NCBI GenBank assembly: GCA_016218765.1
Contig: JACRCZ010000005.1
Coordinates: 1-54,355, forward strand
Reading direction: 5' to 3'
From: Deltaproteobacteria bacterium
GTDB lineage: Bacteria > Myxococcota_A > Polyangia > DRWM01 > JAAZOP01
DNA length: 54,355 bases
The translations under genes were made by a program, and so were the position numbers. Positions 16,052 to 23,798 of this stretch are shown one piece after another; the first letter of the stretch is position 1; each line of letters starts with the position of its first letter. The notes beneath the pieces are model-generated. The model was not told the DNA's origin. It searched no databases and saw nothing but the letters and a program-made list of their open reading frames with translations.

Positions 16052-18529
16052 CTACGGCGTGCGGACGTCGGTGTGCACAGCGTACGCGCCGTCCCACGGG
16101 CCGTTCCAGAAGACCCGCCAGGCGCCGGGTGTGGCGGCGTCGACGAGTGAGGTGCCGGCGTACACCGTGCGGCTCGTCGGATCGTCGAGGCGCACGGGTC
16201 CGGCGAGCCGCCCGGCGCCGGCGGGGGCGGCGGCCAGCCAGACGCCGCCCGACCGCTCCTCGTGCCAGGAGACCGCGATTCCGTCCGCGGACGCGGCGAG
16301 CGACGGGCCGACGCGGAGGACATCGCGAGCCAACACCGTCGTCCGCTGGACCCGCTCCGCCCGCGCATCCAGCCACCGGACCACCAGTTCGATCTCGCCC
16401 GCGCGACGCCGTGTGCCCAGGAGCGCCAGGCCGTCGCCGACCTGCGCGATCCGGCGGTCGGAGTACACCGTCAACGGCTCGGGAAACTCCACGCCCGGCT
16501 CGACCGAGCCGTCGGCGCCGACGCGCGCCAGCCGGCACCGTCCGTCGCCCTCGATCGCGGGCTCGGTCCAGGCCAGGACCAGCGTCTCCGCGACGAAGCA
16601 GCCGGAAACACCGGCCAGGTGATCGCCGATCGCCCCCGGAAGATCGATGTCGGCGGCCCCGGCCAGACCCTGGAGTGCGTCGACCGACGCCTCGGCGTCC
16701 GTCCGGCGGACGGCGAGCTGGGAGTACGTGCCCTCGTGACGCACCATCGCGACTGCGGCGTGGGCGCCCTCGCGCACGAGGGTCGACAGGTCGTAGATCC
16801 CGCCGGACGCGGCCAGCGGCGAGGGACGGAGCCGCTCGCCGGGCAACCAGACCGCCGCGTACGGCCTTTGCGTGATGCAGAACTGCTCCGGCGGGCAGCA
16901 GGTGAAGCCGAGCCACAGCGTCGCGCCGTCGACCGCCGACCGGACGCCCTCGCAGTACAGCTCCGGGTCGCCGGCCTCGAGGATCTCCGGTGCCGCGGGC
17001 GTGCCCGGATCCCCCTCATGGACCCACGCCGCGCGCACGCGCTTGCCGGACATCGCGTCGTCCCACGCGACGCCGAGCTTCCCCTCGGACGTGCGGGCCG
17101 CGGCGATCCAGCCGATGGAGCCGCGGGAGCCCGGGAAGTGCGCCGGTCGAGCCACGGCCGGTTCGCCGGGACGCTCCGCCGTGAGGCGTTCGGGATCCGC
17201 CACCCGGATCACCGTCCGTCCGTCCTGTGTGTCGACCCACGCCGCGCGCACCGCCGGTTGCCCGCCGTTCGTCGCCGGGCCGACAGCGAGCGCCACGGCG
17301 CCGAAGCCGGGCGCGACTCCGCTCGGGAAGAAGCCTTCCCGGGCCTCGCCGCGCGCGTCGCGCAGGAACCGGTAGCCGCCGAAGGTCGGCGACGGCCAGG
17401 CGACCAGCAGCTCGTTCGGCGCCGTCTCGGAGAAGACCGCACGCAGCGGTCCCTCCCGCTCGGACGAGATCCTCCGCGCACCGTCCGCACCCCGCACGTA
17501 CAGCTCCCAGGGTCCTTCGTACGGGTCCTCGCGCCACTGCTCGAGCTGCACGGCCTCGCCGGAGACCAGCCGGGTCGCGCCGAGCACGACCACGCTGAAG
17601 TACTCGCTCTCCTGGACCGGGGCCTGCCCGGGATCGTCCCAGGCCAGCCGCAGGCGGTTGAAGCCGTGGCCGACGTTGTCGTCGCTCATCCAGATCGCCC
17701 CGGTCCAGACGGCGACCACGTCCTCCCCGTCGCGTTGCAGGCGCGGCCGCGCCAGGTCTGGCGCGGCCCATTCGGGATCCGGGGGCTCGGCCGGCTCCGA
17801 CGGCGGGGAGTCGCCGGGCCCGCCGTGCGCGGGTGGGCGAGGCCCGCCTCCTGGCCACGCTCCCCGCCGGAGGACCGCGCCCTTCGCGTCGAGCAGCACC
17901 GCGGCCAGCTTCCCGGCCTCGAGCCACGCCGCGACGAACCCGTCGCCGCTCGCGAGCACCTCGGGCGCCCCGACGAGGCCCTCGCCCGACAGCACGAGCG
18001 GCTCGCCCTGGGGTGCGCCGTCGCGCCCGAGGGGCCGGGCGCCGACGGCGCCGTCGTCCGCGGCCGAGTGCCAGACGGCCAGTGCGTGATCGCCGTTCAC
18101 GGCCAATCGCACGCCGCCGTCGTCGCCGCCGGGAGAGACGGCCTGCGTCGGGCCCACGTGTCCGGCCGGGTCGACCACGCCCGCCATGACGCGGGAGGAT
18201 CCTCCGCCGTCTTCCTGCCAGGCCACCAGCCACCCGTCGCCGAACGACGCGATGGCCGGGCCGGAGGCCGCGCCCGTTCCCGGGACCGCCACGGGATCCG
18301 ACGAGGTTTCGGGCGGCGCAGCCCGGTCGGGCGTTCCCACGTCGGTCGCGGCCGCAACCGTGTCGACGGCCGGGGTCGCCTCGGGGGCGCGCAAGCCTGC
18401 TTCGGCGTCGGTCGCTGTGGCCGGGCCCCGGGACGACTTGCGACATCCCACCGTCGGCACCAGCGCGCCCGCGGCCAGCACGAGCGTCGCGACGAGCGCG
18501 CACAACCATGCTTGCTCCCGTTCAGGCAT
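16052..18529 (-). CDS. Large lipoprotein, probable beta-propeller, function unknown
   Basis: 825 residues, starting MPEREQAWLCALVATLVLAA with lipobox LVPTVGC (about residue 29). A Pro/Ala/Thr linker runs to about 85. The rest is a series of short repeats of the kind 'GDGWLVAWQED..GSSRVMAGVVDPAGHV', 'GDHALAVWHS', 'GDGFVAAWLEAGKLAAVLLD', 'EDVVAVWTG', 'GKLGVAWDDAMSGKRVRAAW' and 'DGIAVSWHEER.GGVWLA', each two or three strands with a conserved AW/VW, as in secreted propeller proteins of myxobacteria. A Cys-rich insert (FTCCPPEQFC) lies near residue 550. No catalytic motif is visible. A single gene, probably periplasmic or outer-membrane anchored. Confidence 0.8.
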   Translation of the reverse strand: MPEREQAWLCALVATLVLAAGALVPTVGCRKSSRGPATATDAEAGLRAPEATPAVDTVAAATDVGTPDRAAPPETSSDPVAVPGTGAASGPAIASFGDGWLVAWQEDGGGSSRVMAGVVDPAGHVGPTQAVSPGGDDGGVRLAVNGDHALAVWHSAADDGAVGARPLGRDGAPQGEPLVLSGEGLVGAPEVLASGDGFVAAWLEAGKLAAVLLDAKGAVLRRGAWPGGGPRPPAHGGPGDSPPSEPAEPPDPEWAAPDLARPRLQRDGEDVVAVWTGAIWMSDDNVGHGFNRLRLAWDDPGQAPVQESEYFSVVVLGATRLVSGEAVQLEQWREDPYEGPWELYVRGADGARRISSEREGPLRAVFSETAPNELLVAWPSPTFGGYRFLRDARGEAREGFFPSGVAPGFGAVALAVGPATNGGQPAVRAAWVDTQDGRTVIRVADPERLTAERPGEPAVARPAHFPGSRGSIGWIAAARTSEGKLGVAWDDAMSGKRVRAAWVHEGDPGTPAAPEILEAGDPELYCEGVRSAVDGATLWLGFTCCPPEQFCITQRPYAAVWLPGERLRPSPLAASGGIYDLSTLVREGAHAAVAMVRHEGTYSQLAVRRTDAEASVDALQGLAGAADIDLPGAIGDHLAGVSGCFVAETLVLAWTEPAIEGDGRCRLARVGADGSVEPGVEFPEPLTVYSDRRIAQVGDGLALLGTRRRAGEIELVVRWLDARAERVQRTTVLARDVLRVGPSLAASADGIAVSWHEERSGGVWLAAAPAGAGRLAGPVRLDDPTSRTVYAGTSLVDAATPGAWRVFWNGPWDGAYAVHTDVRTP

Positions 18530-18577
18530 GATCCGTCCTCCACTTCCCCGTCGGTCCGGACTCGACTGACCACGACG

Positions 18578-18904
18578 TCACAACACCGCCAGCCCCAACC
18601 CGAAGCTCAGAGCATTGGCCGCCGCGGAGGCCATCAGGGCCTGCGGAAAGTCATGCGGCCGGCTCACAACCGCGTACGCGCCCGCCTCGGCCAGGATCGC
18701 CCCGGTCTCCCCGAGGACCAGCGCCGCGGCAACGAAGTCCAGGAAGCGGAAGAGCACCAGGAAGATCGTCGCGTGGGTCAGAGTCGTCACCAGACAACAG
18801 CATGTCCCCAGGCGCAGGCGTTGGCCGGGGTAGAACAGCGCGACGGTCGGGACCTCGACCGCGATCGTCAGGCCGAGGGCGCACGTGTAGGGGGCGATGG
18901 TCAA
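18578..18904 (-). CDS. Small integral membrane protein coupled to a MYXO-CTERM gene
   Basis: This 108-residue protein starts with TTG, which overlaps the TGA of the preceding gene as TTGA; no better start gives the first membrane span. Three to four hydrophobic segments are visible: YTCALGLTIAVEVPTVALFY, TCCCLVTTLTHATIFLVLF then RFLDFVAAALVLGETGAIL, and ALMASAAANALSFGLGLAVL. A CCC triplet sits at the start of the second. The stop/start overlap implies translational coupling with the gene at 18901-19517. I do not recognise the family; a partner in sorting or stabilising the MYXO-CTERM protein is speculation. Confidence 0.65.
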   Translation of the reverse strand: MTIAPYTCALGLTIAVEVPTVALFYPGQRLRLGTCCCLVTTLTHATIFLVLFRFLDFVAAALVLGETGAILAEAGAYAVVSRPHDFPQALMASAAANALSFGLGLAVL

Positions 18905-19517
18905 CGCGAGCGCCGCCGGCGTCGGTACAGCGCCGGCCCGACCAGGAACAGGAGGAGTTGGACGCCGAACACCGCACGCGGAGCGTGCCCGACGCTGCAG
19001 CCCTCGTCGCTCCACACGTACGGGCACTCGCGGTCGTTCCCGCTCGCGCTCGCCCACGGCGGCGGGATTTCGGAGGGCGACGGCGGACGGCTCGGCACGC
19101 AGCCCGCGGGCAAGGCGGCGACGACGGTCTTACCTCTCCGCAGTACCGGCCGCGGTGCGCGAGTGCAGGCGCCATCCCGTAGCGATGCGTCCCCGGGGGG
19201 ACGCACTCATCGACGTAGCACGGCTCGCGGCAACAGGTGTCGCCGCCATCGGGGCAAAGCTCGGGATCCCGGAACGAGGGGGCGACGGGAGCCGGGAGCT
19301 CGACGACCTCGCGGGTCTCGACGTTCTGACGCAGCATCTTGGGCGGAGGCGAAGCGGGGCTCCAGGCGCACCCGCTGGGCGAGACGTTGTTCGGACAGAT
19401 CACGACCAGGTTCTCGTCCACCCTGGTCAAGTACTCGTACTGGTCGTAGACCATCGCGTCGGCGCTCGCCGGACGTGGAGGTGCGAGCACGACCGCCAGG
19501 ATCAGGGCGCGTCGCAT
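18901..19517 (-). pseudogene. Secreted Cys-rich MYXO-CTERM-like protein, frameshifted
   Basis: The gene starts MRRALILAVVLAPPRPASAD, a signal peptide, then AMVYDQYEYLTRVDENLVV, MLRQNVETREVVELPAPV and a Cys cluster (CPDGGDTCCREPCYVDECVPPGTHRYG). Near 19130-19140 the frame slips: coding sense continues in another frame as KTVVAALPAGCVPS ... CPYVWSDEGCSVGHAP and ends with one hydrophobic span and RRRRR, a MYXO-CTERM-type tail. Adding one G in the GAGGT context restores a single 206-codon gene. It is either a real frameshift or an assembly/sequencing error. With the fix it would be an exported, tail-sorted protein translationally coupled to the next membrane protein gene. Confidence 0.72.
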
Positions 19518-19802
19518 GGCCACCTCCGTCGCACGACCCCTGCGCAGGGGGAGATCAGAAGGTCGATCATCCGACCCCATTTCGTTCTCGGCCGAATCGC
19601 CGGCCGATCCTGCCGCCACGATCGGAACGGTAGCATCCGGGGTGGTTGTGGGCAACGGCGGAGTGTCCGTTCCGCTTCGCCGGCGGCGTCGACGGCGGGG
19701 CGGCCGGGCCCCGCCGGTCCAGGGTGGCGGCGTGGGGCACCACGATGGAAGCGCCGCCGGCGCCGTTGACGCCGCGGCCCGCGGTCTGTTACCAGCCTGG
19801 AC

Positions 19803-22601
19803 ATGATTCGAGCGGGACGCGCCGGGCGGGAGGAAGTGTTCCGGCTCTGGACGGAGCGCGACCTGACGGCCGCGGCGGCGGCGGGTCTGCTTCCGGCGGC
19901 GCACGAGGTTGACGAGCTCCTGGACCGGATCGCCGATGTCGTCGCCTCGCGTCGCCACCCGGTGCTCGTCGGGCCGTCAGGCGTCGGCAAGACCGCGGTG
20001 ATCGGCGAGCTGGCGCGCCGGGCGGCCGAAGGTCGCGGGCCGTCGGCGCTCGCGGGCAAGCGCATCCTGCAGTTCTCGATTCGGCGTCACGTCTCGGCGC
20101 TCAAGAAGCCCGACGGCATCCGGCCGGCGATGCAGGAGCTGACGGACGCGCTGCTCGAACCGGGCCACGACGTCGTGCCCTTCTTCCGCGACGTCGACCT
20201 CGCCAACGTGTACGACCTCGAGCCGCACCTGCTCAACCTGGGCGCCCGCTTCGCGGGCCCGGTGCTGGCGGAGGGCGACGCCGAAGCGGTCCGCTCGATG
20301 TTCGAGTACACCCCGGAGCTGGAGCAGAGCTATGTGATCCTCGAGGTCCGGGAGCCTGACCTCGAGCTGACGGCGCGGATCCTGCTGCGGTGGGCCGACG
20401 AACAGAAGCGCCTCGGACGCGAGTTCGAGCCGGGGGCGCTCGACGAGGCGCTGCACCTGACGGATCGTTTCCTGGCGCGCACCCGGATGCCGCGCAAGGC
20501 GCTCGATCTGCTCGGCCAGACCGCGAGCGTCGGGCCCGCCGGGCGCGCCGTGACGGGTGCGGACGTCATCGAGCGATTCAGCGCGGAGCACCATGTGCCG
20601 CGCCTGCTGGTCGATCCGGCCGTGCCGCTCGACCTGCGCGTGCTGGAGCGGGAGTTCGGCGAGAAGGTCCTCGGGCAGCCCGAGGCGATTCGTTCCGTGG
20701 CGCAGATGATCGGCCTGATCAAGGCGGGGCTGTCGGACACGCGTCGCCCGTTCGGCGTCCTCCTCTTCGTCGGCCCGACGGGGGTTGGCAAGACGCACGT
20801 GGGGCAGCTTCTGGCCGAGCGGCTCTTCGGGTCCCGCGACCGCATGATCCGGTTCAACATGGCGGACTACCAGGGCGAGCCGTCGGCCGAGGTGCTGTTC
20901 GGCGATCCGGACGATCATCGCCCGGCACAGCGGCGGGGCGTGCTCACCCAACGCGTCGCCGGCCACTCGTTCGCCGTGCTGCTGCTCGACGAGTTCGAGA
21001 AGGCGCACCCGAAGGTGCACGACCGCTTCCTGCAGCTCGTCGACGAGGGCAGCTTCATCAACGGGGCGAGCGAGGTCGTCTCCTGCCGCTCGATGATCCT
21101 CGTCGCCACGTCGAATGCGGGCGCCGAGGTGTACCGCCGCCCGGGGCTGGGCTTCGGCGGCGCCCACGCCGACGCGGGCGGCCTGGCGCGCGAGGTGGAG
21201 CGCCGGCTGGAGCAGACCTTCCGCTTCGAGTTCCTCAACCGTTTCGACCGCATCGTGCACTTCCGCCCGCTGACGCGCGAGCACATCCGCACCATCGCGG
21301 CGCGGGAGCTGGAGGCGCTGCGGAGCCGCACCGGCCTGCGCCGGCGCAACGTCGAGCTGGAGGTCGACGACGTCGTGCTCGATTGGCTGGCGGCCCACGG
21401 CTACGATCCGCACTACGGGGCCCGTTTTTTGCGCCGGACGATCGAGCGCGAGGTCACGACGGCGCTGGCCGAGGCGCTCGTGCGCGCCGGGGCCGGCGCC
21501 GCGACACGGCTCGCGCTCACGGTTCGCCAGAACCGGGTGTCGGCGCGGGCGCTCGAGCCGCCGCCCCCGGCGTCGCGACGCAGCGCGGTCGTGATCCCCG
21601 TGGGCCGCCAGGACGAAGTGCGCTCGCTGGACCGCAAGCGGCTGGGGGCGGAGGCCGACGCGCTGCTGGAGTCGGCCGCCCCGCACCTGGTGGACCTGGG
21701 GCGGCGCCAGAACGAGGCGGCCGCGCTGCTGGAAACGATGGGCGAGGCGGGGTTCTGGGAGGACCGGGCGCGCAGCCGGGAGGTGCTGGAGCGCTACCGG
21801 GCGCTGGACGTGGCGGTCCGGATCGGACGGCGCCTGGCCGAGCCGTTCGAGCGGCTGGCGGAGCTTCGCGCGCAGCCCGCGGGCGGGCAGGACCCCGGCC
21901 GGCTGGCGCGGGCCTACGAGGCCGCGGCGCGCGCCCTGCGCGACTGGGAGGATCGCGTGGCGGAGGAGGGTCCGGCCGCCGTCTGGCTGGTGCTGTCCAA
22001 CGCGGACCCGCTGCAGGCGGCCGGGGGTTTCGTCGAGGAGCTGGCGCGGATGGAGCTGGCGTGGTGCGAGCGGCTGGGCCTGTGCGCCCGGGTCGTCGCG
22101 GTCGAAGCGCACGACGGGGACGTGACGCGGGCGGCGCTCGAGGTCGAGGGGCCGGGTGCCGGCGCCTACCTGGCGATGGAGCAGGGCCTGCACCGGCTGG
22201 CCGGGCCGGCCAAGCCGGACCGGCGGGTCGCGGTCGACGTCCTTCCGCCGGGGGACGCCGCCGAGCCGGCCCCGCGCGTGATGCCGGCGAGGAAGCGGAA
22301 GGGAGCGCTGGGCCTGGAGGTCACGTGCGCCGGACGGCTCGAGTTTCCCGAGCGGGGCCAGGTGATCGAGCTTTGCGGCGCCGACCGCGAGACGCTCGGC
22401 CGGCTCCTCGCGGTCCTCGCGCGGCAGTGGCGCGACGCTCCCGGGGCGGCGACCGACGTGGCGCGCCTCTACGGTCACGACGGCAGCGGCGCTCGCGATC
22501 CCCGCACCGGCGTCGTCGCAACCCGTCTCAAGGACGTCCTGCGCGGCGACCTGGACCGCTTCCTGGACGGCTGGCGCCGGCGCGTCCGGGATGCGGGGTG
22601 A
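19803..22601 (+). CDS. Clp-type AAA+ unfoldase fused to a degenerate release-factor-2-like domain
   Basis: 932 residues. The first ATPase module has Walker A GPSGVGKT (57-64) but a divergent Walker B region (VVPFFRDVDLAN). The second is a complete ClpA/B D2 module: GPTGVGKT (324-331), LLLDEFEKAHPKVHD, sensor 1 VATSNAGAE, arginine finger FLNRFDRIV and sensor 2 YGARFLRRTIER. There is no Clp N-domain and no ClpB coiled-coil propeller. Residues from about 615 look like RF2: FWEDRARSREVLERY (from F651), AAGGFVEELARMELAWCERL (from 739), AYLAMEQGLHRLAG (H797) and DPRTGVV...VLRGDLDRFLDGW (from D899). The SPF stop-codon tripeptide and the GGQ loop are missing. I infer a ribosome- or nascent-chain-associated unfoldase; single gene, no obvious operon partner. 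Confidence 0.85.
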   Translation: MIRAGRAGREEVFRLWTERDLTAAAAAGLLPAAHEVDELLDRIADVVASRRHPVLVGPSGVGKTAVIGELARRAAEGRGPSALAGKRILQFSIRRHVSALKKPDGIRPAMQELTDALLEPGHDVVPFFRDVDLANVYDLEPHLLNLGARFAGPVLAEGDAEAVRSMFEYTPELEQSYVILEVREPDLELTARILLRWADEQKRLGREFEPGALDEALHLTDRFLARTRMPRKALDLLGQTASVGPAGRAVTGADVIERFSAEHHVPRLLVDPAVPLDLRVLEREFGEKVLGQPEAIRSVAQMIGLIKAGLSDTRRPFGVLLFVGPTGVGKTHVGQLLAERLFGSRDRMIRFNMADYQGEPSAEVLFGDPDDHRPAQRRGVLTQRVAGHSFAVLLLDEFEKAHPKVHDRFLQLVDEGSFINGASEVVSCRSMILVATSNAGAEVYRRPGLGFGGAHADAGGLAREVERRLEQTFRFEFLNRFDRIVHFRPLTREHIRTIAARELEALRSRTGLRRRNVELEVDDVVLDWLAAHGYDPHYGARFLRRTIEREVTTALAEALVRAGAGAATRLALTVRQNRVSARALEPPPPASRRSAVVIPVGRQDEVRSLDRKRLGAEADALLESAAPHLVDLGRRQNEAAALLETMGEAGFWEDRARSREVLERYRALDVAVRIGRRLAEPFERLAELRAQPAGGQDPGRLARAYEAAARALRDWEDRVAEEGPAAVWLVLSNADPLQAAGGFVEELARMELAWCERLGLCARVVAVEAHDGDVTRAALEVEGPGAGAYLAMEQGLHRLAGPAKPDRRVAVDVLPPGDAAEPAPRVMPARKRKGALGLEVTCAGRLEFPERGQVIELCGADRETLGRLLAVLARQWRDAPGAATDVARLYGHDGSGARDPRTGVVATRLKDVLRGDLDRFLDGWRRRVRDAG

Positions 22602-22640
22602 CTAGTTCCGATACGCCCTGTGCTCCCGTCGTAGCCCACA

Positions 22641-23228
22641 TCACGTCGTCGGGCGTTCAATCCGCTCCCACAGCACGCCCAGATCGATCTCCACGGCGTC
22701 GAACGGTTCTGCCCGCACCTTCGCCGGGCCGCGCCAGACGGCGACGAGGCGGTACGTGGCGCCGTCCAGCCGCAGTACCTCTAGCGTGCGCAACAACGGG
22801 TCAACCAGCCAGACATGCCCGACGCGCTCCCGTGCGTAAACGGGGAGCTTCTCCGCACGGTCGATGTCCTCGGTGGACTCCGACAGGACCTCGCAGGCCC
22901 AGTCGGGCGGCAGCGTGACGAAAGCGGCCCGCGGAACCACGGGCATCCGCTCCTGCCGCCATCCGGCCAGATCGGGCACCAGGATATCCGGCTCCGGGCC
23001 GAGATGGAGCTCCGGTTCGTCGAGGATGACCCATCCGCCCGGGCCCCCGCGACCGCGCATGAAGGGAGGGCCGAGCTCCATGCCCAGCGCGGACGAGGCG
23101 AGCGCGTGCGGGAAAGCCGGCCGCGGATGCAGGTGCAGCACCCCGCTGATGACCTCGGCCACCATGTTCGGCGGCGCCTCCAGGACATTCTGGTAGGTCG
23201 CGCGCTTGGGGGCAACCCGAACCGCCAT
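22641..23228 (-). CDS. Uma2-family (DUF820) PD-(D/E)XK nuclease-like protein
   Basis: 195 residues with the Uma2 hallmarks: an N-terminal AEVISGVLHLHPRP, VILDEPELHLGPEPDILVPD (the catalytic Asp is in EPDILVPD), WACEVLSESTEDIDRAEKLP (Glu and Lys of the nuclease core) and YARERVGHVWLVDPLLRTLE. Uma2 proteins are abundant in cyanobacteria and multicellular bacteria and are presumed DNA endonucleases without known partners. Start at MAVRVAPKR; longer in-frame starts pass through the dispersed repeat at 23294-23319. Confidence 0.88.
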   Translation of the reverse strand: MAVRVAPKRATYQNVLEAPPNMVAEVISGVLHLHPRPAFPHALASSALGMELGPPFMRGRGGPGGWVILDEPELHLGPEPDILVPDLAGWRQERMPVVPRAAFVTLPPDWACEVLSESTEDIDRAEKLPVYARERVGHVWLVDPLLRTLEVLRLDGATYRLVAVWRGPAKVRAEPFDAVEIDLGVLWERIERPTT

Positions 23229-23293
23229 CGACTTCAACCTAGCACACGTCGCACGAGCCCGGCCATCGCCGGCGCTCGGCGGCTTGGCGGTCG

Positions 23294-23319
23294 GCCCTTC
23301 GACAGGCTCAGGGCGGGCT
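23294..23319 (-). repeat. CCTTCGACAGGCTCAGG dispersed repeat
   Basis: GCCCTTCGACAGGCTCAGGG matches a very widespread short intergenic repeat known from many bacterial genomes (consensus CCTTCGACAAGCTCAGGACAGGC). It sits between the convergent-looking Uma2 and thioesterase genes. Only one copy is in this window. Confidence 0.6.
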
Positions 23320-23331
23320 GGTCGCCGGGCG

Positions 23332-23730
23332 TCAGGGCGCCGGGCTCGGCTCACCGAACGCCGCGCGGAACGCGGGCGGGAGCGGGACGGGGCGGTTGTC
23401 GTCGCCCACCGTCACCATCGCGCAGAAGCCTTCGACCAGCACGGTGCGGCTCCCGTCGCCGCCGATCCGGAATACCTTTCCGCCCAGTCGGAATCTCTTC
23501 GCGCGCACTTCCTCGACGAAGGTCTCGACTTCCAGCAGGTCGTCGAACACGGCGGAGGCGTGGTAGCGGCACCCGGTCTCCACGATCGGCAGGTGCCGGT
23601 CGTAGGTCAGCCCCAACTCGCGGAACATCTCGATCCGGCCCACCTCGAGGTACACGAAGTACTGGTTGTAGTAGACGATGCCCGTCGCGTCCGTCTCCGC
23701 GTACCGCGCCCGGAAGCGCGTCGTGAACAC
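23332..23730 (-). CDS. Hotdog-fold acyl-CoA thioesterase (YbgC/FadM type)
   Basis: 132 residues starting at a GTG (FTTRFRARYAETDATGIVYY). This first block is the 4-hydroxybenzoyl-CoA thioesterase signature, with the catalytic Asp in ETDATG; NQYFVYLEVGRIEMFRELG is the long central helix, and the strands YHASAVFDDLLEVETFVEEV and TVLVEGFCAMVTVG follow. It should hydrolyse short- to medium-chain acyl-CoAs in the cytosol. A longer in-frame start (MNTDEHGW) would lie within the ACAGATG repeat; I reject it because the hotdog fold begins at FTTRFRARY. It is 43 bases downstream of glgB but probably unrelated to it. Confidence 0.85.
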   Translation of the reverse strand: MFTTRFRARYAETDATGIVYYNQYFVYLEVGRIEMFRELGLTYDRHLPIVETGCRYHASAVFDDLLEVETFVEEVRAKRFRLGGKVFRIGGDGSRTVLVEGFCAMVTVGDDNRPVPLPPAFRAAFGEPSPAP

Positions 23731-23763
23731 CTTCCCCGTCGCCCCTTCACTTCCCGGGCGGAG

Positions 23764-23798
23764 CCATCCGTGTTCATCCGTGTTCATCTGTGGTTTCT
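23764..23798 (-). repeat. ACAGATG-family dispersed repeat, copy 3
   Basis: CATCCGTGTT, CATCCGTGTT, CATCTGTGG followed by TTTC. It supplies the final codons of the branching enzyme (...[13 protein letters not shown] on the minus strand) and would also supply an alternative start for the thioesterase. Confidence 0.8.

Noticed and set aside
16262..19633. A 1123-codon plus-strand open frame opposite the large lipoprotein
   Set aside because: It spans several genes with signal peptides on the minus strand and crosses their boundaries, and it shows no recognisable domain.
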